A stretch of 64,000 nt of DNA from Leminorella richardii (GCF_900478135.1 NZ_LS483470.1:2808501-2872500); one strand, 5' to 3'; shown: positions 8,772-18,395, counted from the first letter of the stretch. Notes: a model not told the origin generated them from the letters alone. Program-made: numbers and translations.

Positions 8772-9729
8772 ATATCGCTATATTTCCTTCACTTTTTCGC
8801 TCTGCCACATTCTCGTCTAAATGGCCAAACAGGCGCTGGCAGTATTCCATCAGGTACTCAACGCAAACCTGCAGCTTAACGCTCTGATAAAGCGGCTCCT
8901 GATACACAGCCCAAATGTTAGCACTCTGGGAATACTCAGGAAGAATGCGCACCAGCTCGCCCCGTTCAAGGAACGGCATTACGTCCCATTCTGAACGTAA
9001 AATCACGCCTTTTCCCTCCAGCGCCCAGCGCAGAACAATCTCCCCGCTGTTGGAAGAAAGGTGACCGGAAATTTTTACCGACTTCTTATCTTTGCCCTTT
9101 TTCAGCTCCCAAATACCGGGAGTGACGTCCCGCTCTTTGGTAATCAGACAGTCGTGACCAGACAGCTCGCCGAGGGAGCTAGGCAAACCGTGTTTTTCTA
9201 TGTAGGCCGGTGCGGCACAGAGAATTCGCTTATTCTCCGCTAGCCGACGTGCAATGTAGTTTTCCGCAATGTCGTCGTTGATGCGGATATCCAGATCGAT
9301 ACCGTCCCGGCTTAGGTCAATCTGCCGGTCAAACAGCTCAAAGTGGATATGCAGCTCAGGGTAGAGCCTCATCAGCTCGGTAATCGCAGGAGCAATGTGC
9401 GTGCGCCCAAATCCAAAGCTACAGCCGATGCGGATCATCCCAACCGGTAGGGTTTTCATTTGCGTAACGTCGTTTACCAGCGTCTGCATGTGACTGAGTA
9501 CGTTCAGGGCGTGGTCATAGCAGCGCCTACCGCTTTCCGTTAACACCACGCCGTGAGCCGAACGGTTGAGCAGCGTGGTATTGAGTGTGGACTCAAGGAT
9601 ATGTATGCGCTTGGTGACAAACGCGGGCGTCTGCCCAAGCTTCTCCGCCGCGCCGCTAAAGCTGCCGCAGTGCACAATCTCCACCAGAACCTGAAGATCT
9701 TTAGGAAGCGGATACTGATTTAACGCCAT
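8770..9729 (-). CDS. ttdR: LysR-type regulator of L-tartrate utilisation
   Basis: Transcription activator of ttdABT (TtdR/Dan in E. coli). 319 residues. It is very similar to E. coli TtdR along the whole length; for example KDLQVLVEIVHCGSFSGAA and LGQTPAFVTKRI in the N-terminal winged helix, SFGFGRTHIAPAITELMR at the domain junction, and SSNSGEIVLRWALEGKG in the effector domain. It is divergent from ttdA with a 302-bp spacer, the same arrangement as E. coli, which supports the assignment. The start ATG at 9729 has an AAGGGGCAGG-type site upstream. Confidence 0.93.
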   Translation of the reverse strand: MALNQYPLPKDLQVLVEIVHCGSFSGAAEKLGQTPAFVTKRIHILESTLNTTLLNRSAHGVVLTESGRRCYDHALNVLSHMQTLVNDVTQMKTLPVGMIRIGCSFGFGRTHIAPAITELMRLYPELHIHFELFDRQIDLSRDGIDLDIRINDDIAENYIARRLAENKRILCAAPAYIEKHGLPSSLGELSGHDCLITKERDVTPGIWELKKGKDKKSVKISGHLSSNSGEIVLRWALEGKGVILRSEWDVMPFLERGELVRILPEYSQSANIWAVYQEPLYQSVKLQVCVEYLMEYCQRLFGHLDENVAERKSEGNIAI

Positions 9730-10031
9730 TGCCCTGCCCCTTGAATGAAAAATCCCTACTCACCAGAGATGATAATGAACTGAACGTTGCGCCGCTTCAA
9801 TCGGCATCCTGCCGTTATTTACCAAGTGCGAGTCAAAACCCCTTTTATTCCTGTGGAATTGCCAGTCTCCATCATGATTTCAGAGGTAAATTAACAAAAC
9901 GCTAATCAATCATTCACGGCGCCAGAAAAAATTAATCCTTACTTCCTGTGGTAGTTTCCTCTCGACGTTGTCGATTTCTTTCGTTTTACCCCGAAGCATT
10001 CAATAGCTATTCAATAGCTGGAGCCATGTCA
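9730..10031. promoter_or_regulatory. ttdR-ttdA divergent control region
   Basis: The 302-bp gap between divergent regulator and target genes is the expected site of TtdR binding. I see no unambiguous sigma-70 pair, CRP or FNR box. The reading frame of ttdA is open back to 9948, but that extension lacks similarity and a ribosome-binding site. Confidence 0.45.
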
Positions 10032-10940
10032 ATGAGTATACAAAACAAGCAGGAAGCCGTCGGTAAGCTGACGCAGATCGTCGCCGACTTTACCGCCATG
10101 ATCTCAACCCGCATGCCGGACGACGTTGTCGATAAGCTAAAAGAGCTACGAGACGCTGAAACCTCACAAATGGGGAAAATCATCTACCACACCATGTTCG
10201 ACAACATGGAAAAAGCCATTACTCTCAACCGCCCTGCCTGTCAGGACACCGGCGAAATCATGTTTTTCGTTAAAGTGGGTAGCCGCTTCCCGCTGCTGGG
10301 AGAGCTGCAGGCCGTATTAAAACAGGCGGTGGAAGACGCTACCGTTCAGGCTCCTCTGCGCCACAACGCGGTGGAAATCTTTGACGAGGTCAATACCGGT
10401 AAAAATACCGGTAGCGGTGTGCCTTGGGTCACCTGGGACATTGTTCCAGATGGTGACGATGCGGAGATCGAGGTCTATATGGCCGGCGGTGGCTGCACCT
10501 TACCCGGTCGCTCAAAAGTGCTGATGCCTTCTGAAGGCTATGAGGGCGTCGTGAAGTTTGTGTTTGAAAACATTTCGACGCTGGCGGTCAACGCCTGCCC
10601 TCCCGTTTTGGTCGGAGTCGGTATCGCCACCTCGGTGGAAACGGCTGCCGTGCTGTCCCGTAAGGCGGTTCTTCGCCCTATCGGAACCCGCCACCCGAAT
10701 CCGATCGCGGCCGAGCTGGAAGTGCGGCTAGAGGAAGGCCTTAACAAGCTGGGCATTGGACCTCAAGGGCTAACCGGAAACAGCTCCGTAATGGGCGTAC
10801 ACATCGAATCCGCCGCCAGACACCCTTCTACCATTGGCGTTGCCGTTTCTACCGGCTGCTGGGCGCACCGCCGGGGAACGCTGCTGGTTCACCCTGACCT
10901 GTCATTCGAAAACATTTCTCACACCCGGAGCACGCTATGA
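10032..10940 (+). CDS. ttdA: L(+)-tartrate dehydratase subunit alpha
   Basis: Iron-sulfur subunit of the oxygen-sensitive class I hydro-lyase that converts L-tartrate to oxaloacetate. About 302 residues, as in E. coli TtdA, and almost identical in long blocks (STRMPDDVVDKLKELRDAE, RPACQDTGEIMFF, GLTGNSSVMGVHIESAARH). The cysteines expected to hold the [4Fe-4S] cluster are visible in ACQDTG, GGGCTLPG and STGCWAHRR. I choose the second ATG (10032), 8 bp after GGAG. The ATG at 10026 is only 2 bp from it. It overlaps ttdB by 4 bp. Confidence 0.95.
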   Translation: MSIQNKQEAVGKLTQIVADFTAMISTRMPDDVVDKLKELRDAETSQMGKIIYHTMFDNMEKAITLNRPACQDTGEIMFFVKVGSRFPLLGELQAVLKQAVEDATVQAPLRHNAVEIFDEVNTGKNTGSGVPWVTWDIVPDGDDAEIEVYMAGGGCTLPGRSKVLMPSEGYEGVVKFVFENISTLAVNACPPVLVGVGIATSVETAAVLSRKAVLRPIGTRHPNPIAAELEVRLEEGLNKLGIGPQGLTGNSSVMGVHIESAARHPSTIGVAVSTGCWAHRRGTLLVHPDLSFENISHTRSTL

Positions 10941-11542
10941 AAAAGATCCTGACAACCCCTATCAGCGACGACGACCTGAAGGACATCCGCGCTGGAGACG
11001 TGATTTATCTGACTGGAACGCTGGTGACCTGCCGCGACGTTTGCCACCGCAGGCTAATAGAGCTTAATCGCCCTATTCCTTATGACCTGCGCGGCAAGGC
11101 GATTTTCCACGCCGGCCCTATTGTGCGTAAAAAAGACGACGGTTGGGAAATGGTTTCCATTGGGCCAACCACCAGTATGCGCATGGAGGCGTTTGAAAAA
11201 GAGTTTATCGAACAGACCGGCGTGAAGCTGATTGTAGGCAAAGGCGGCATGGGGCCACTGACCGAAGCAGGATGCAAAGAAAACAAGGCTCTGCACGTTA
11301 TCTTCCCTGCCGGATGCGCGGTAGTCGCCGCGACACAGGTTGAAGAGATCGAAGAGGTTCACTGGACTGAGCTGGGCATGCCTGAATCGCTGTGGGTCTG
11401 CCGCGTGAAGGAGTTTGGCCCTCTGGTGGTCTCAATCGACACTCACGGCAACAACCTGATTTCAGAAAACAAAAAGCTGTTTGCCGAACGCCGCGAGCCG
11501 CTGGTCGAAGAAATCTGCCAGCACGTTCACTACATAAAATAA
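10937..11542 (+). CDS. ttdB: L(+)-tartrate dehydratase subunit beta
   Basis: Second subunit of L-tartrate dehydratase, 201 residues, equal in length to E. coli TtdB. Conserved segments include YLTGTLVTCRDVCHRRLIEL, GPTTSMRMEAFEKEF, KGGMGPLTEAGC and VSIDTHGNNLI. The ATG overlaps the ttdA stop (ATGA), so translation is probably coupled, as expected for a heteromeric enzyme. Confidence 0.96.
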   Translation: MKKILTTPISDDDLKDIRAGDVIYLTGTLVTCRDVCHRRLIELNRPIPYDLRGKAIFHAGPIVRKKDDGWEMVSIGPTTSMRMEAFEKEFIEQTGVKLIVGKGGMGPLTEAGCKENKALHVIFPAGCAVVAATQVEEIEEVHWTELGMPESLWVCRVKEFGPLVVSIDTHGNNLISENKKLFAERREPLVEEICQHVHYIK

Positions 11543-11613
11543 TAACAAGATAAGAAAGACCGGGAGCCCATTCACCTGGGCTCTGCGCCTCTCTCCCTTT
11601 ACAGGACACCACA

Positions 11614-13077
11614 ATGGCTACGCTCCGCAACTCTTGGCGGTATTTTGTGCCGCCTGTTGTCAGTATTCTTATTGCCTTAATACCTGCTCCCACAGGGCTT
11701 GAAGCCCACGCCTGGCTCTATTTCGCCGTATTTATGGGAGTTATCGCTGGGCTTATCCTCGAACCGGTTCCCGGCGCGGTAGTGGCAATGATCGGCATTT
11801 CTGTTATCGCGATTCTCTCCCCGTGGCTGCTGTTTAGCCCCGCTCAGATGTCGCAGGAGGGTTTCAAATTCACCTCTAAGGCGCTGTCCTGGGCAGTATC
11901 GGGATTTTCCAACTCGGTTATCTGGCTTATCTTTGCCGCCTTTATGTTCGGCATTGGCTATGAAAAAACCGGCCTCGGCAGGCGTATCGCCCTAATGTTG
12001 GTCAAAAAGATGGGACATAAAACCCTGTTTTTAGGCTACGCAGTTATGCTTTCAGAGCTGGTGCTGGCTCCGGTTACACCGTCGAACACCGCTCGGGGCG
12101 CGGGAATTATCTACCCGATCATCCGCAACCTTCCCCCTCTCTATGACTCTAAGCCTGACTCGCCAAGCTCGCGCAGCATTGGCTCTTACGTCATGTGGAT
12201 GGGCATCAGTGCGGACTGTGTCACCAGCGCCATCTTTCTAACGGCGATGGCGCCCAACCTGCTGCTAGCCGGGCTGATGAAGGGCGCGTCCGGTTCGGCA
12301 CTAAGCTGGGGTGACTGGTTCTTAGGCATGCTGCCTTTGAGCGTTCTGCTGGTTCTGTTAGTCCCCTGGCTGGCCTACGTCCTCTATCCACCGACGCTTA
12401 AGGCGGGCGATCAGGTGCCCAAATGGGCCGGTAAAGAGCTGGAAGCAATGGGGCCGCTCTCCCGTCGCGAGAAGTGGATGCTGGTGCTGATGCTGGGAGC
12501 TCTACTGCTGTGGATTTTCGGCGGTGATTTCGTTGATGCGGCCATGGTGGGCTACGGCATCGTCGCGGTAATGCTGGTGATGAAAATCATCAGTTGGGAA
12601 GACATTATCAGCAACAAATCCGCCTGGAGCGTCTTTTTCTGGCTTGCGTCCCTGATTACTCTGGCGACTGGCCTGAACAACACCGGCTTTATCGCCTGGT
12701 TTGGCCACCTTCTGGCACAGGGGCTCAGCGGATTTTCACCGCTGATGGTTATGGTTGCGCTGATTGCCGCGTTCTACCTGCTGCGCTACTTCTTCGCCAG
12801 CGCGACCGCCTACACCTCCGCGCTCGCGCCGATGATGATTGCCGCCGCCATGGCGATCCCCGGGATCTCACTGCCAGTGTTCTGCCTGATGGTGGGCGCA
12901 GCCATCGGACTGGGCAGTATCCTCACCCCTTATGCGACAGGCCCTAGCCCGATTTACTACGGCAGCGGCTACCTGCCCACAGCGGACTACTGGCGACTCG
13001 GCGCCATTTTCGGTGCCGTTTTCTTTGTTCTGCTGATCGCCACTGGCCTGCTGTGGATGCCTCTGGTGCTGGCATAG
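11614..13077 (+). CDS. ttdT: L-tartrate/succinate antiporter
   Basis: Inner-membrane exchanger of the DASS/CitT family that imports L-tartrate and exports succinate during anaerobic tartrate fermentation. 487 residues, the same length as E. coli TtdT (YgjE). Typical blocks are EPVPGAVVAMIGISVIAIL, FSNSVIWLIFAAFMFGIGY, LAPVTPSNTARGAGI and ASATAYTSALAPMM. About 12 membrane segments. It follows ttdB after 71 bp on the same strand and closes the ttdABT operon. A GC hairpin follows at 13102-13122. Confidence 0.95.
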   Translation: MATLRNSWRYFVPPVVSILIALIPAPTGLEAHAWLYFAVFMGVIAGLILEPVPGAVVAMIGISVIAILSPWLLFSPAQMSQEGFKFTSKALSWAVSGFSNSVIWLIFAAFMFGIGYEKTGLGRRIALMLVKKMGHKTLFLGYAVMLSELVLAPVTPSNTARGAGIIYPIIRNLPPLYDSKPDSPSSRSIGSYVMWMGISADCVTSAIFLTAMAPNLLLAGLMKGASGSALSWGDWFLGMLPLSVLLVLLVPWLAYVLYPPTLKAGDQVPKWAGKELEAMGPLSRREKWMLVLMLGALLLWIFGGDFVDAAMVGYGIVAVMLVMKIISWEDIISNKSAWSVFFWLASLITLATGLNNTGFIAWFGHLLAQGLSGFSPLMVMVALIAAFYLLRYFFASATAYTSALAPMMIAAAMAIPGISLPVFCLMVGAAIGLGSILTPYATGPSPIYYGSGYLPTADYWRLGAIFGAVFFVLLIATGLLWMPLVLA

Positions 13078-13101
13078 CTAGCTTGCTGCCTCTCACTACA
13101 A

Positions 13102-13122
13102 AAGCCGACGCTCCGTCGGCTT
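13102..13122 (+). terminator. Probable terminator after ttdT
   Basis: AAGCCGACG, a CTC loop and CGTCGGCTT form a perfect 9-bp stem followed by a weak T-rich tail (TTGATTCATTTCGTT). Termination may be only partial. Confidence 0.65.
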
Positions 13123-13159
13123 GATTCATTTCGTTAAAAACAGATCGTAAGGAGCTACT

Positions 13160-14074
13160 GTGGAACTTAATCAACTCCGGTGTTTCATCGCCGTTGCCGA
13201 TGAACTCCATTTCGGCCACGCGGCGCAAAAGCTTGATATGCTGCCGTCAACGCTGGGGCGCTATGTCAGGCTGCTGGAGGAAACCTTGGGCATTCGGCTT
13301 TTGGCCCGCTCAACCCGCAACGTCTCCCTCACGCCTCACGGTCAGCTTTTTCTTGATGAAGCGCGCGACATCGTCGGCGGTGCCGATCGCCTGGTTCAAC
13401 ACTTTCAAAAGTTAGGCCGACAGCAGGGAGGAAAGCTACGGATAGGCACCATAGACAGCACAGCCGTCAGCCTGATACCGCAGATCCTGCACGCCTTTCG
13501 TAGTGCTCACCCGGATGTAGAGATCCAAATTGTGGAGGATAAGTCCTCAAGGCTGCTGCCTAAGCTTCAGTCAGGTCATTTGGATCTTATTTTCATCCGC
13601 CCGGCGGAACGCCTGCGCGAGGGGCTGGAAAGCCGCTTTCTGTTTTACGAAGACATTGTTCTCGCGATGTCTGACAGGCACCCGCTTGCGCGCCTTCACG
13701 AGATCCACGTAGAAGATCTGGCAGACATTCCGCTGATTGTCCCACAGCGCAGGGTTCGCCCCCACAGCCACGACCTGACGCTGAACCTGTTTCAAAACGC
13801 CAACTTCAAGCCGCAGCTGGTACAAATTGGCGATGAAAAGCAGACCATTCTCAACATGGTGGCCGCCGAAATAGGCGGTGCGGTCATGCCCCGATGGGTC
13901 ACTCGTATGTCTGTGCCTAACGTCAGGTTTATTCCTCTGGCGAAAGGGTGTGAACACGTGCGGGAAATGCTGCCCGTTGCCGCCGTCTGGCTAAAAGGCA
14001 TTCGCGACGAAACGCGAGACAGCATGATGGCTATTGTTATGCGAGAGCTGGAAAAAGCCTCGGAACAGGGTTAG
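13160..14074 (+). CDS. LysR-type transcriptional regulator (CatM/BenM-like)
   Basis: 304-residue LysR-family regulator. The N-terminal winged helix-turn-helix reads MELNQLRCFIAVADELHFGH and then ARSTRNVSLTPHGQLFLDEA. The effector domain begins around residue 90 (GGKLRIGTIDSTAVSLIP). The spacing and the AKLRIG-type start of this domain resemble regulators of aromatic acid catabolism. The start is GTG at 13160, with TAAGGAG 5 bp upstream. It converges with the hydrolase gene at 14126-14986, which it may regulate together with the downstream permease; this is inferred from position only. Confidence 0.88.
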   Translation: MELNQLRCFIAVADELHFGHAAQKLDMLPSTLGRYVRLLEETLGIRLLARSTRNVSLTPHGQLFLDEARDIVGGADRLVQHFQKLGRQQGGKLRIGTIDSTAVSLIPQILHAFRSAHPDVEIQIVEDKSSRLLPKLQSGHLDLIFIRPAERLREGLESRFLFYEDIVLAMSDRHPLARLHEIHVEDLADIPLIVPQRRVRPHSHDLTLNLFQNANFKPQLVQIGDEKQTILNMVAAEIGGAVMPRWVTRMSVPNVRFIPLAKGCEHVREMLPVAAVWLKGIRDETRDSMMAIVMRELEKASEQG

Positions 14075-14125
14075 AAGCAGTCCGGCCGAGCCCATCTTTC
14101 TCAGCCGAACTATTTTAGAACAGCG

Positions 14126-14986
14126 CTATTGCGACAGCACCGACGACAGCGACGACACGCGGTTCACCAGACGGCCGATCTTGTCGATTTCCACTTCAAT
14201 CACGTCGCCCTCCTGCATAAACAGCGGCGGATTGCGCTTTTTCCCTACGCCTCCGGGGGAACCGGTAATAATGACGTCCCCCGCAACCAGCGGGCTAAAG
14301 CGGGAAATGTACTCCACCAGCGCGGCAATAGAGTTAACCATATTGCGCGTCGAATCGTTCTGTACCTGATTTCCGTTCAGATAGGTTTTGATAGTGAGAT
14401 CCTGCGGGTCGGTAATGTCATCGCGAGTCACCAGCCAAGGGCCAAACGCGCCGGTTTTGCGCCAGTTCTTACCGGAAGTGAACCAGGTAAACTGCATATC
14501 CCGCACTGAACCGTCCATAAAGCAGCTATAGCCGGCAATGTGCTCCAGCGCGTTTTCGCGTGAAACGTTGTCCGTATCTTTACCGATAACGACGGCAAGC
14601 TCCCCCTCATAGTCGAACTCGCTGCTGTCGTCTGGCTTACAGAGCGCGCCGTCGTGTGCAGTAAGGGAGTCGGGGAAGCGAATAAACAGCGTGGGAGCAT
14701 TAATGGTTTGTTCAAACTCGATGCGCTTTTCCATGTAGTTCATACCGGCACAGAAAATCTTACTTGGGTTTTCGATAACGGGTAAAAACTGAACTTCATC
14801 CAGAGTAAAATCCGCCTGCTCCAGCTTCATTTGCCTAAGTTCGTCTAAAACCTGCCCTGCAATCGCCGATTTAAGATCGGGAAAATAGGCGCTATAGCGT
14901 TTTCCCAGATCGTAAATATGGTTCCCTTCAATCCGCCCCCAGGTTTTATTACCTGTTTTCGGATTAATAAAACTTAATAGCTTCAT
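14126..14986 (-). CDS. Fumarylacetoacetate hydrolase (FAH) family protein
   Basis: Metal-dependent C-C bond hydrolase or decarboxylase/isomerase of the FAH superfamily (286 residues). An N-terminal domain (residues 1-70) is followed by the FAH core with IFCAGMNYMEKRIEFEQ, the metal-binding acidic pattern EFDYEGELAVVIGKD, and ITGSPGGVGKKRNPP near the C-terminus. Members act on meta-cleavage products of aromatic acids or on related keto-acids; I cannot decide the substrate. The ATG at 14986 follows GGGGCAG; an upstream ATG at 15001 is worse placed. It is probably co-transcribed with the MFS permease 225 bp upstream (15212-16540), on the same strand. Confidence 0.88.
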   Translation of the reverse strand: MKLLSFINPKTGNKTWGRIEGNHIYDLGKRYSAYFPDLKSAIAGQVLDELRQMKLEQADFTLDEVQFLPVIENPSKIFCAGMNYMEKRIEFEQTINAPTLFIRFPDSLTAHDGALCKPDDSSEFDYEGELAVVIGKDTDNVSRENALEHIAGYSCFMDGSVRDMQFTWFTSGKNWRKTGAFGPWLVTRDDITDPQDLTIKTYLNGNQVQNDSTRNMVNSIAALVEYISRFSPLVAGDVIITGSPGGVGKKRNPPLFMQEGDVIEVEIDKIGRLVNRVSSLSSVLSQ

Positions 14987-15211
14987 AGTACTGCCCCGCA
15001 TAGCCTGGTTAATTAAAAAATATGACTGATTAATTCGTTATGTTTCTATAGTCAATCGCCTGCGCGTCTCTCTACGCATGCATTGCACATGCGTAGATAA
15101 GGCCTCGATATTTTCTGTGAAGACATAATTAGCATCAATGTAAATAATTAATTATTTAAATTGCTTAATTTGGTTAATTTTTATCGCATTAATACATCCT
15201 GTATAAATGAC

Positions 15212-16540
15212 TTATTCCGACAGCAGCGCTTCTCCCTGTTCCTGCCTATTTTGCTTTTCCCGTTTTTCCTGCTTCCTGCGGTTGTAGTCAACCAGCAGCG
15301 TCAGCAGTGCCGATACCACCAGCATTCCGGCGACGCAGTAAAGCGCGGCGGAGAAGTCCCCCGTTGTCTCTTTTAGCCAGCCGATGATCGTTGGCCCAGC
15401 GAAGCCCCCCAGATTCCCGATAGCGTTAATCGCTGCAAGGCCGGCCGCTGCCGCCGGCCCGGAAAGAAAGAGTGAAGGAATGCTCCAGAGGGGCGGCTTA
15501 CATGAAGAGATGCCGATATTCGCCATCACCAGCGCCACAACGGCAACCCACAGAACCTGAGACGACCCCGTCAGGATAAACCCAACGCAGGCCAACAGGC
15601 AGGCGCAAACCACGTGCCAAGTGCGCTCTTTGGTTTTATCCGAATGCCTCGCCCACAGGATCATGGAAACCGCCGCCAGCGCCGAAGGAATCGCGTTGAT
15701 AAAACCAATCTGCAGCGTGGTTAATCCAAAGGATTTAATAAACTGCGGCGACCAAATGTTAAGAGAATAGAGCCCAGCGGATGTGCCAAAGTAAACCACG
15801 GCAAGGGTCAGTACGCGGATATCCGTTAACCCCTTCCAGACGCTGGTCTTTACTGCCACCGCCTGATTTTGTTTTTCCGCCGCCAGCGTGTCGATAAGCC
15901 ACTTTGTTTCTGACGCTGTCAGCCAGCGGTTTTTCTCTGGACGATCGTTGACATAGAACAGGGTAAATACCCCCATAATGCCCGCAGCGATAGTGCACAG
16001 TAAGAACATCAGCTGCCATCCCTTAAGCCCCAGTGCACCGTCCATACTGAGAATCGCGCCCGCTAGCGGTGACCCCAGCATAGCGGACAGCGGTGCCGCC
16101 GCCATAAAGAGCGCAATCACCTGCGCCCGGCGCTTAATAGGGAACCAGGTGCTCAAGTAGAGAATGATGCCGGAAAAAGACCCCGCCTCGGCAACACCCA
16201 GCAGAAAACGCACGATATAGAAACCGGTCGCTGTCTCGACGTACATCATAAAGGCGGTAATCACCGACCAGCTGAGCAGTATCCTCGCCAGCCAGATTCG
16301 CGGACCGACTTTCTGCAAAATAATGTTAGAGGGAACGTCTGAAATAAAATAGCCAAGAAAAAACAGCCCTGCCCCTAGCCCAAACACCGCGTCAGAAAAG
16401 CCGAGATCCTGATTCATGGTCAACGCGGCAAAGCCAATGTTAATTCGGTCAAAGAAACCGACAAAATAAACAATCATGACGTAAGGGACAATGCGCCAGG
16501 TTATTTTCTTTAGCGTGGTATGTTCTATAGAATTATTCAT
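15212..16540 (-). CDS. MFS transporter, anion:cation symporter (ACS) family
   Basis: Major facilitator of about 442 residues with 12 membrane segments. The family pattern is seen in YFVGFFDRINIGFAALTMN at about residues 25-43 (the conserved D-R in TM1-loop of ACS members) and GVAEAGSFSGIILYLSTWF in TM4. Relatives carry organic acids such as phthalate, hexuronates or 4-hydroxyphenylacetate. I start at the ATG at 16540 (MNNSIEHTTLKK), 8 bp after GGA; the longer frame (16648) adds 36 unrelated residues. Being adjacent to a FAH-family hydrolase, it probably imports an aromatic or keto-acid substrate. Confidence 0.9.
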   Translation of the reverse strand: MNNSIEHTTLKKITWRIVPYVMIVYFVGFFDRINIGFAALTMNQDLGFSDAVFGLGAGLFFLGYFISDVPSNIILQKVGPRIWLARILLSWSVITAFMMYVETATGFYIVRFLLGVAEAGSFSGIILYLSTWFPIKRRAQVIALFMAAAPLSAMLGSPLAGAILSMDGALGLKGWQLMFLLCTIAAGIMGVFTLFYVNDRPEKNRWLTASETKWLIDTLAAEKQNQAVAVKTSVWKGLTDIRVLTLAVVYFGTSAGLYSLNIWSPQFIKSFGLTTLQIGFINAIPSALAAVSMILWARHSDKTKERTWHVVCACLLACVGFILTGSSQVLWVAVVALVMANIGISSCKPPLWSIPSLFLSGPAAAAGLAAINAIGNLGGFAGPTIIGWLKETTGDFSAALYCVAGMLVVSALLTLLVDYNRRKQEKREKQNRQEQGEALLSE

Positions 16541-17060
16541 ATTATTTTTCCGATGTGATAGGAAACGTCCTAGCCGTTTTGAATATTGACGAATAGGATG
16601 TAAAACACTGCCCACGGAAAATATGCGCTGGCGCGATGGGATAATCATCCCACGGAAATTATATAAAAATTTAGCATGATCCCTTTAGTCAGAGATAAAA
16701 CGTCGAAATTTCCCCCATAAAAATACTATTTCAATTAAATACATGACGTTAGACTGCCGATAAAACCACCTTTTCTACTTTTTCATTGACTCAATCATCC
16801 GATATTACGTACTCATATTTGTGATAAAACTCAATTTTTAGACACTTTCATAGGCTAACGCCTTGCTAAGCCCTAAAAACAGGTTTTAGCGCCATCGCTG
16901 AATGAAGGAAATCGCTATTTTTGCCCAAAAGATAGGGCGAAACGAAAGAGATAAGATAGACGCAGAGCAAATAGATAGATCGCAATAACAGCTACGCCCC
17001 GTTTATCAAACGGGGCGTAGCATTTAATCGTAATGCGATGTATTGGTAAGGATTGGCTTT
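16541..17060. other. 520-bp intergenic region between two permease genes
   Basis: AT-rich, with no credible coding frame. It should hold the promoter of the ACS permease/FAH pair (minus). At 16991-17021 there is a perfect 14-bp inverted repeat GCTACGCCCCGTTT/AAACGGGGCGTAGC around ATC. It lies 40 bp after the stop of the MHS permease and is probably its terminator, although it lacks a strong T tract. Confidence 0.6.
16991..17021 (-). terminator. Strong hairpin after the MHS permease
   Basis: 14-bp perfect stem with a 3-nt loop. The downstream sequence on the minus strand is TGTTATTG rather than a pure T tract, so its terminator role is likely but not certain. Confidence 0.6.
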
Positions 17061-18395
17061 CTACCCCGCTACAGCAGAGCCTTCCTCTTCCACCTTCTGC
17101 GGCGAACTGACTAGCGTCGATTCCGTTTCATTCAAATCGTGTCGCAGGTAGATCCCCAACAGCAGGCCCATAATCGACAGCGCTAGCACGTAATAGGCCG
17201 GAGCCATTGGAGTAAGCTTCATAATGTAAGTCACGCATACTGGCGTCAGGCCGCCGAAAATAGCGTAGGACACGTTATAAGAGAAAGAGAGACCAGAGAA
17301 GCGGATCTCCGCCGGGAAGGCCCGCACCATCACGAACGGCACGGCCCCCACGACGCCAACGCACAGCCCGGCAATCCCGTAAGTGACAAACAGCAGGTCA
17401 ACGTTGGTCGCCGAATGGTAGAACGTCCAGCTGGCCACCGCCAGCAGCAGGCTGCCGCCGATAAAGGTTTTACTGGCGCCAAATCTGTCTGCCGCCAGCC
17501 CCGCTATCACACATCCGACGCACAGCGCGATAATCGCTACGCTGTTGGCCTTCAGGGCAATAACGCGATCGATACCAAACTGGGTTTGCAGGTAGTTAGG
17601 CGTCATCAGGATAACTACCACGATCCCCGCTGACAGTAGCCAAGTCAGCAGCATGGAGACGACCACCGCACGGGGGTAGTTCAACACTACCGACTTTAAC
17701 GGAAGCTCCGCCGCCAGCGCCTTACGCTGCTGCATTTCAACAAACACCGGCGTCTCTTTCAGCCAGCGGCGCAGGTACATAGCCACTAAACCAAAAATAC
17801 CGCCCATAAAGAATGGAATGCGCCAGCCGTACTGATGAATGCTTTCCAGAGACATGGACGAGTTAATCACCGTGGCAATAAAGGAACCCAGCAGAATGCC
17901 TATCGTCAGGCCTGCGGTTAAAACGCCACAGGCAATACCGATACGCCTATTCGGCACGTGCTCTGCCACAAATACCCATGCCCCCGGCACTTCACCACCG
18001 ATCGCCGCGCCCTGCAAAATGCGCATCAACAGCAGCAGCAGCGGTGCCGCAATGCCGATGGTTTCGTAGGTTGGCAGCATACCCATTGCCAACGTCGGTA
18101 CAGCCATCAGCAGGATACTCAGGGAGAACATCCGCTTGCGCCCCACCAGATCGCCAAAGTGTGCCATCACAATACCACCCAGTGGGCGAGCCAGATAGCC
18201 CGCGGCAAAAATGCCGTAAGTCTGCATCAGCACCAGCCACTGCGGCATGCTGCTTGGGAAAAACAGCTCACCAATCACGACGGCAAAGAAAACGAAAATA
18301 ATGAAGTCGTAAAACTCCAGCGCGCCGCCCAGTGCGGCTAGGGTTAACGTCTTGTAGTCCTGCTTATTCAGAGGGCGATTTTTTTGCTGAATCAT
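17061..18395 (-). CDS. MFS transporter, metabolite:H+ symporter (MHS) family
   Basis: 444-residue inner-membrane permease with 12 hydrophobic segments. Signature regions of the MHS family are GGALEFYDFIIFVFFAVVIG in TM1, RPLGGIVMAHFGDLVGRKRM in loop 2-3, and LQGAAIGGEVPGAWVFVAEH in TM4. Characterised relatives (KgtP, ShiA, ProP, CitA) move organic acids or osmolytes with protons; the substrate here cannot be read from sequence. It stands alone on the minus strand, downstream of mog in transcription order but separated from it by 241 bp. Confidence 0.9.
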   Translation of the reverse strand: MIQQKNRPLNKQDYKTLTLAALGGALEFYDFIIFVFFAVVIGELFFPSSMPQWLVLMQTYGIFAAGYLARPLGGIVMAHFGDLVGRKRMFSLSILLMAVPTLAMGMLPTYETIGIAAPLLLLLMRILQGAAIGGEVPGAWVFVAEHVPNRRIGIACGVLTAGLTIGILLGSFIATVINSSMSLESIHQYGWRIPFFMGGIFGLVAMYLRRWLKETPVFVEMQQRKALAAELPLKSVVLNYPRAVVVSMLLTWLLSAGIVVVILMTPNYLQTQFGIDRVIALKANSVAIIALCVGCVIAGLAADRFGASKTFIGGSLLLAVASWTFYHSATNVDLLFVTYGIAGLCVGVVGAVPFVMVRAFPAEIRFSGLSFSYNVSYAIFGGLTPVCVTYIMKLTPMAPAYYVLALSIMGLLLGIYLRHDLNETESTLVSSPQKVEEEGSAVAG

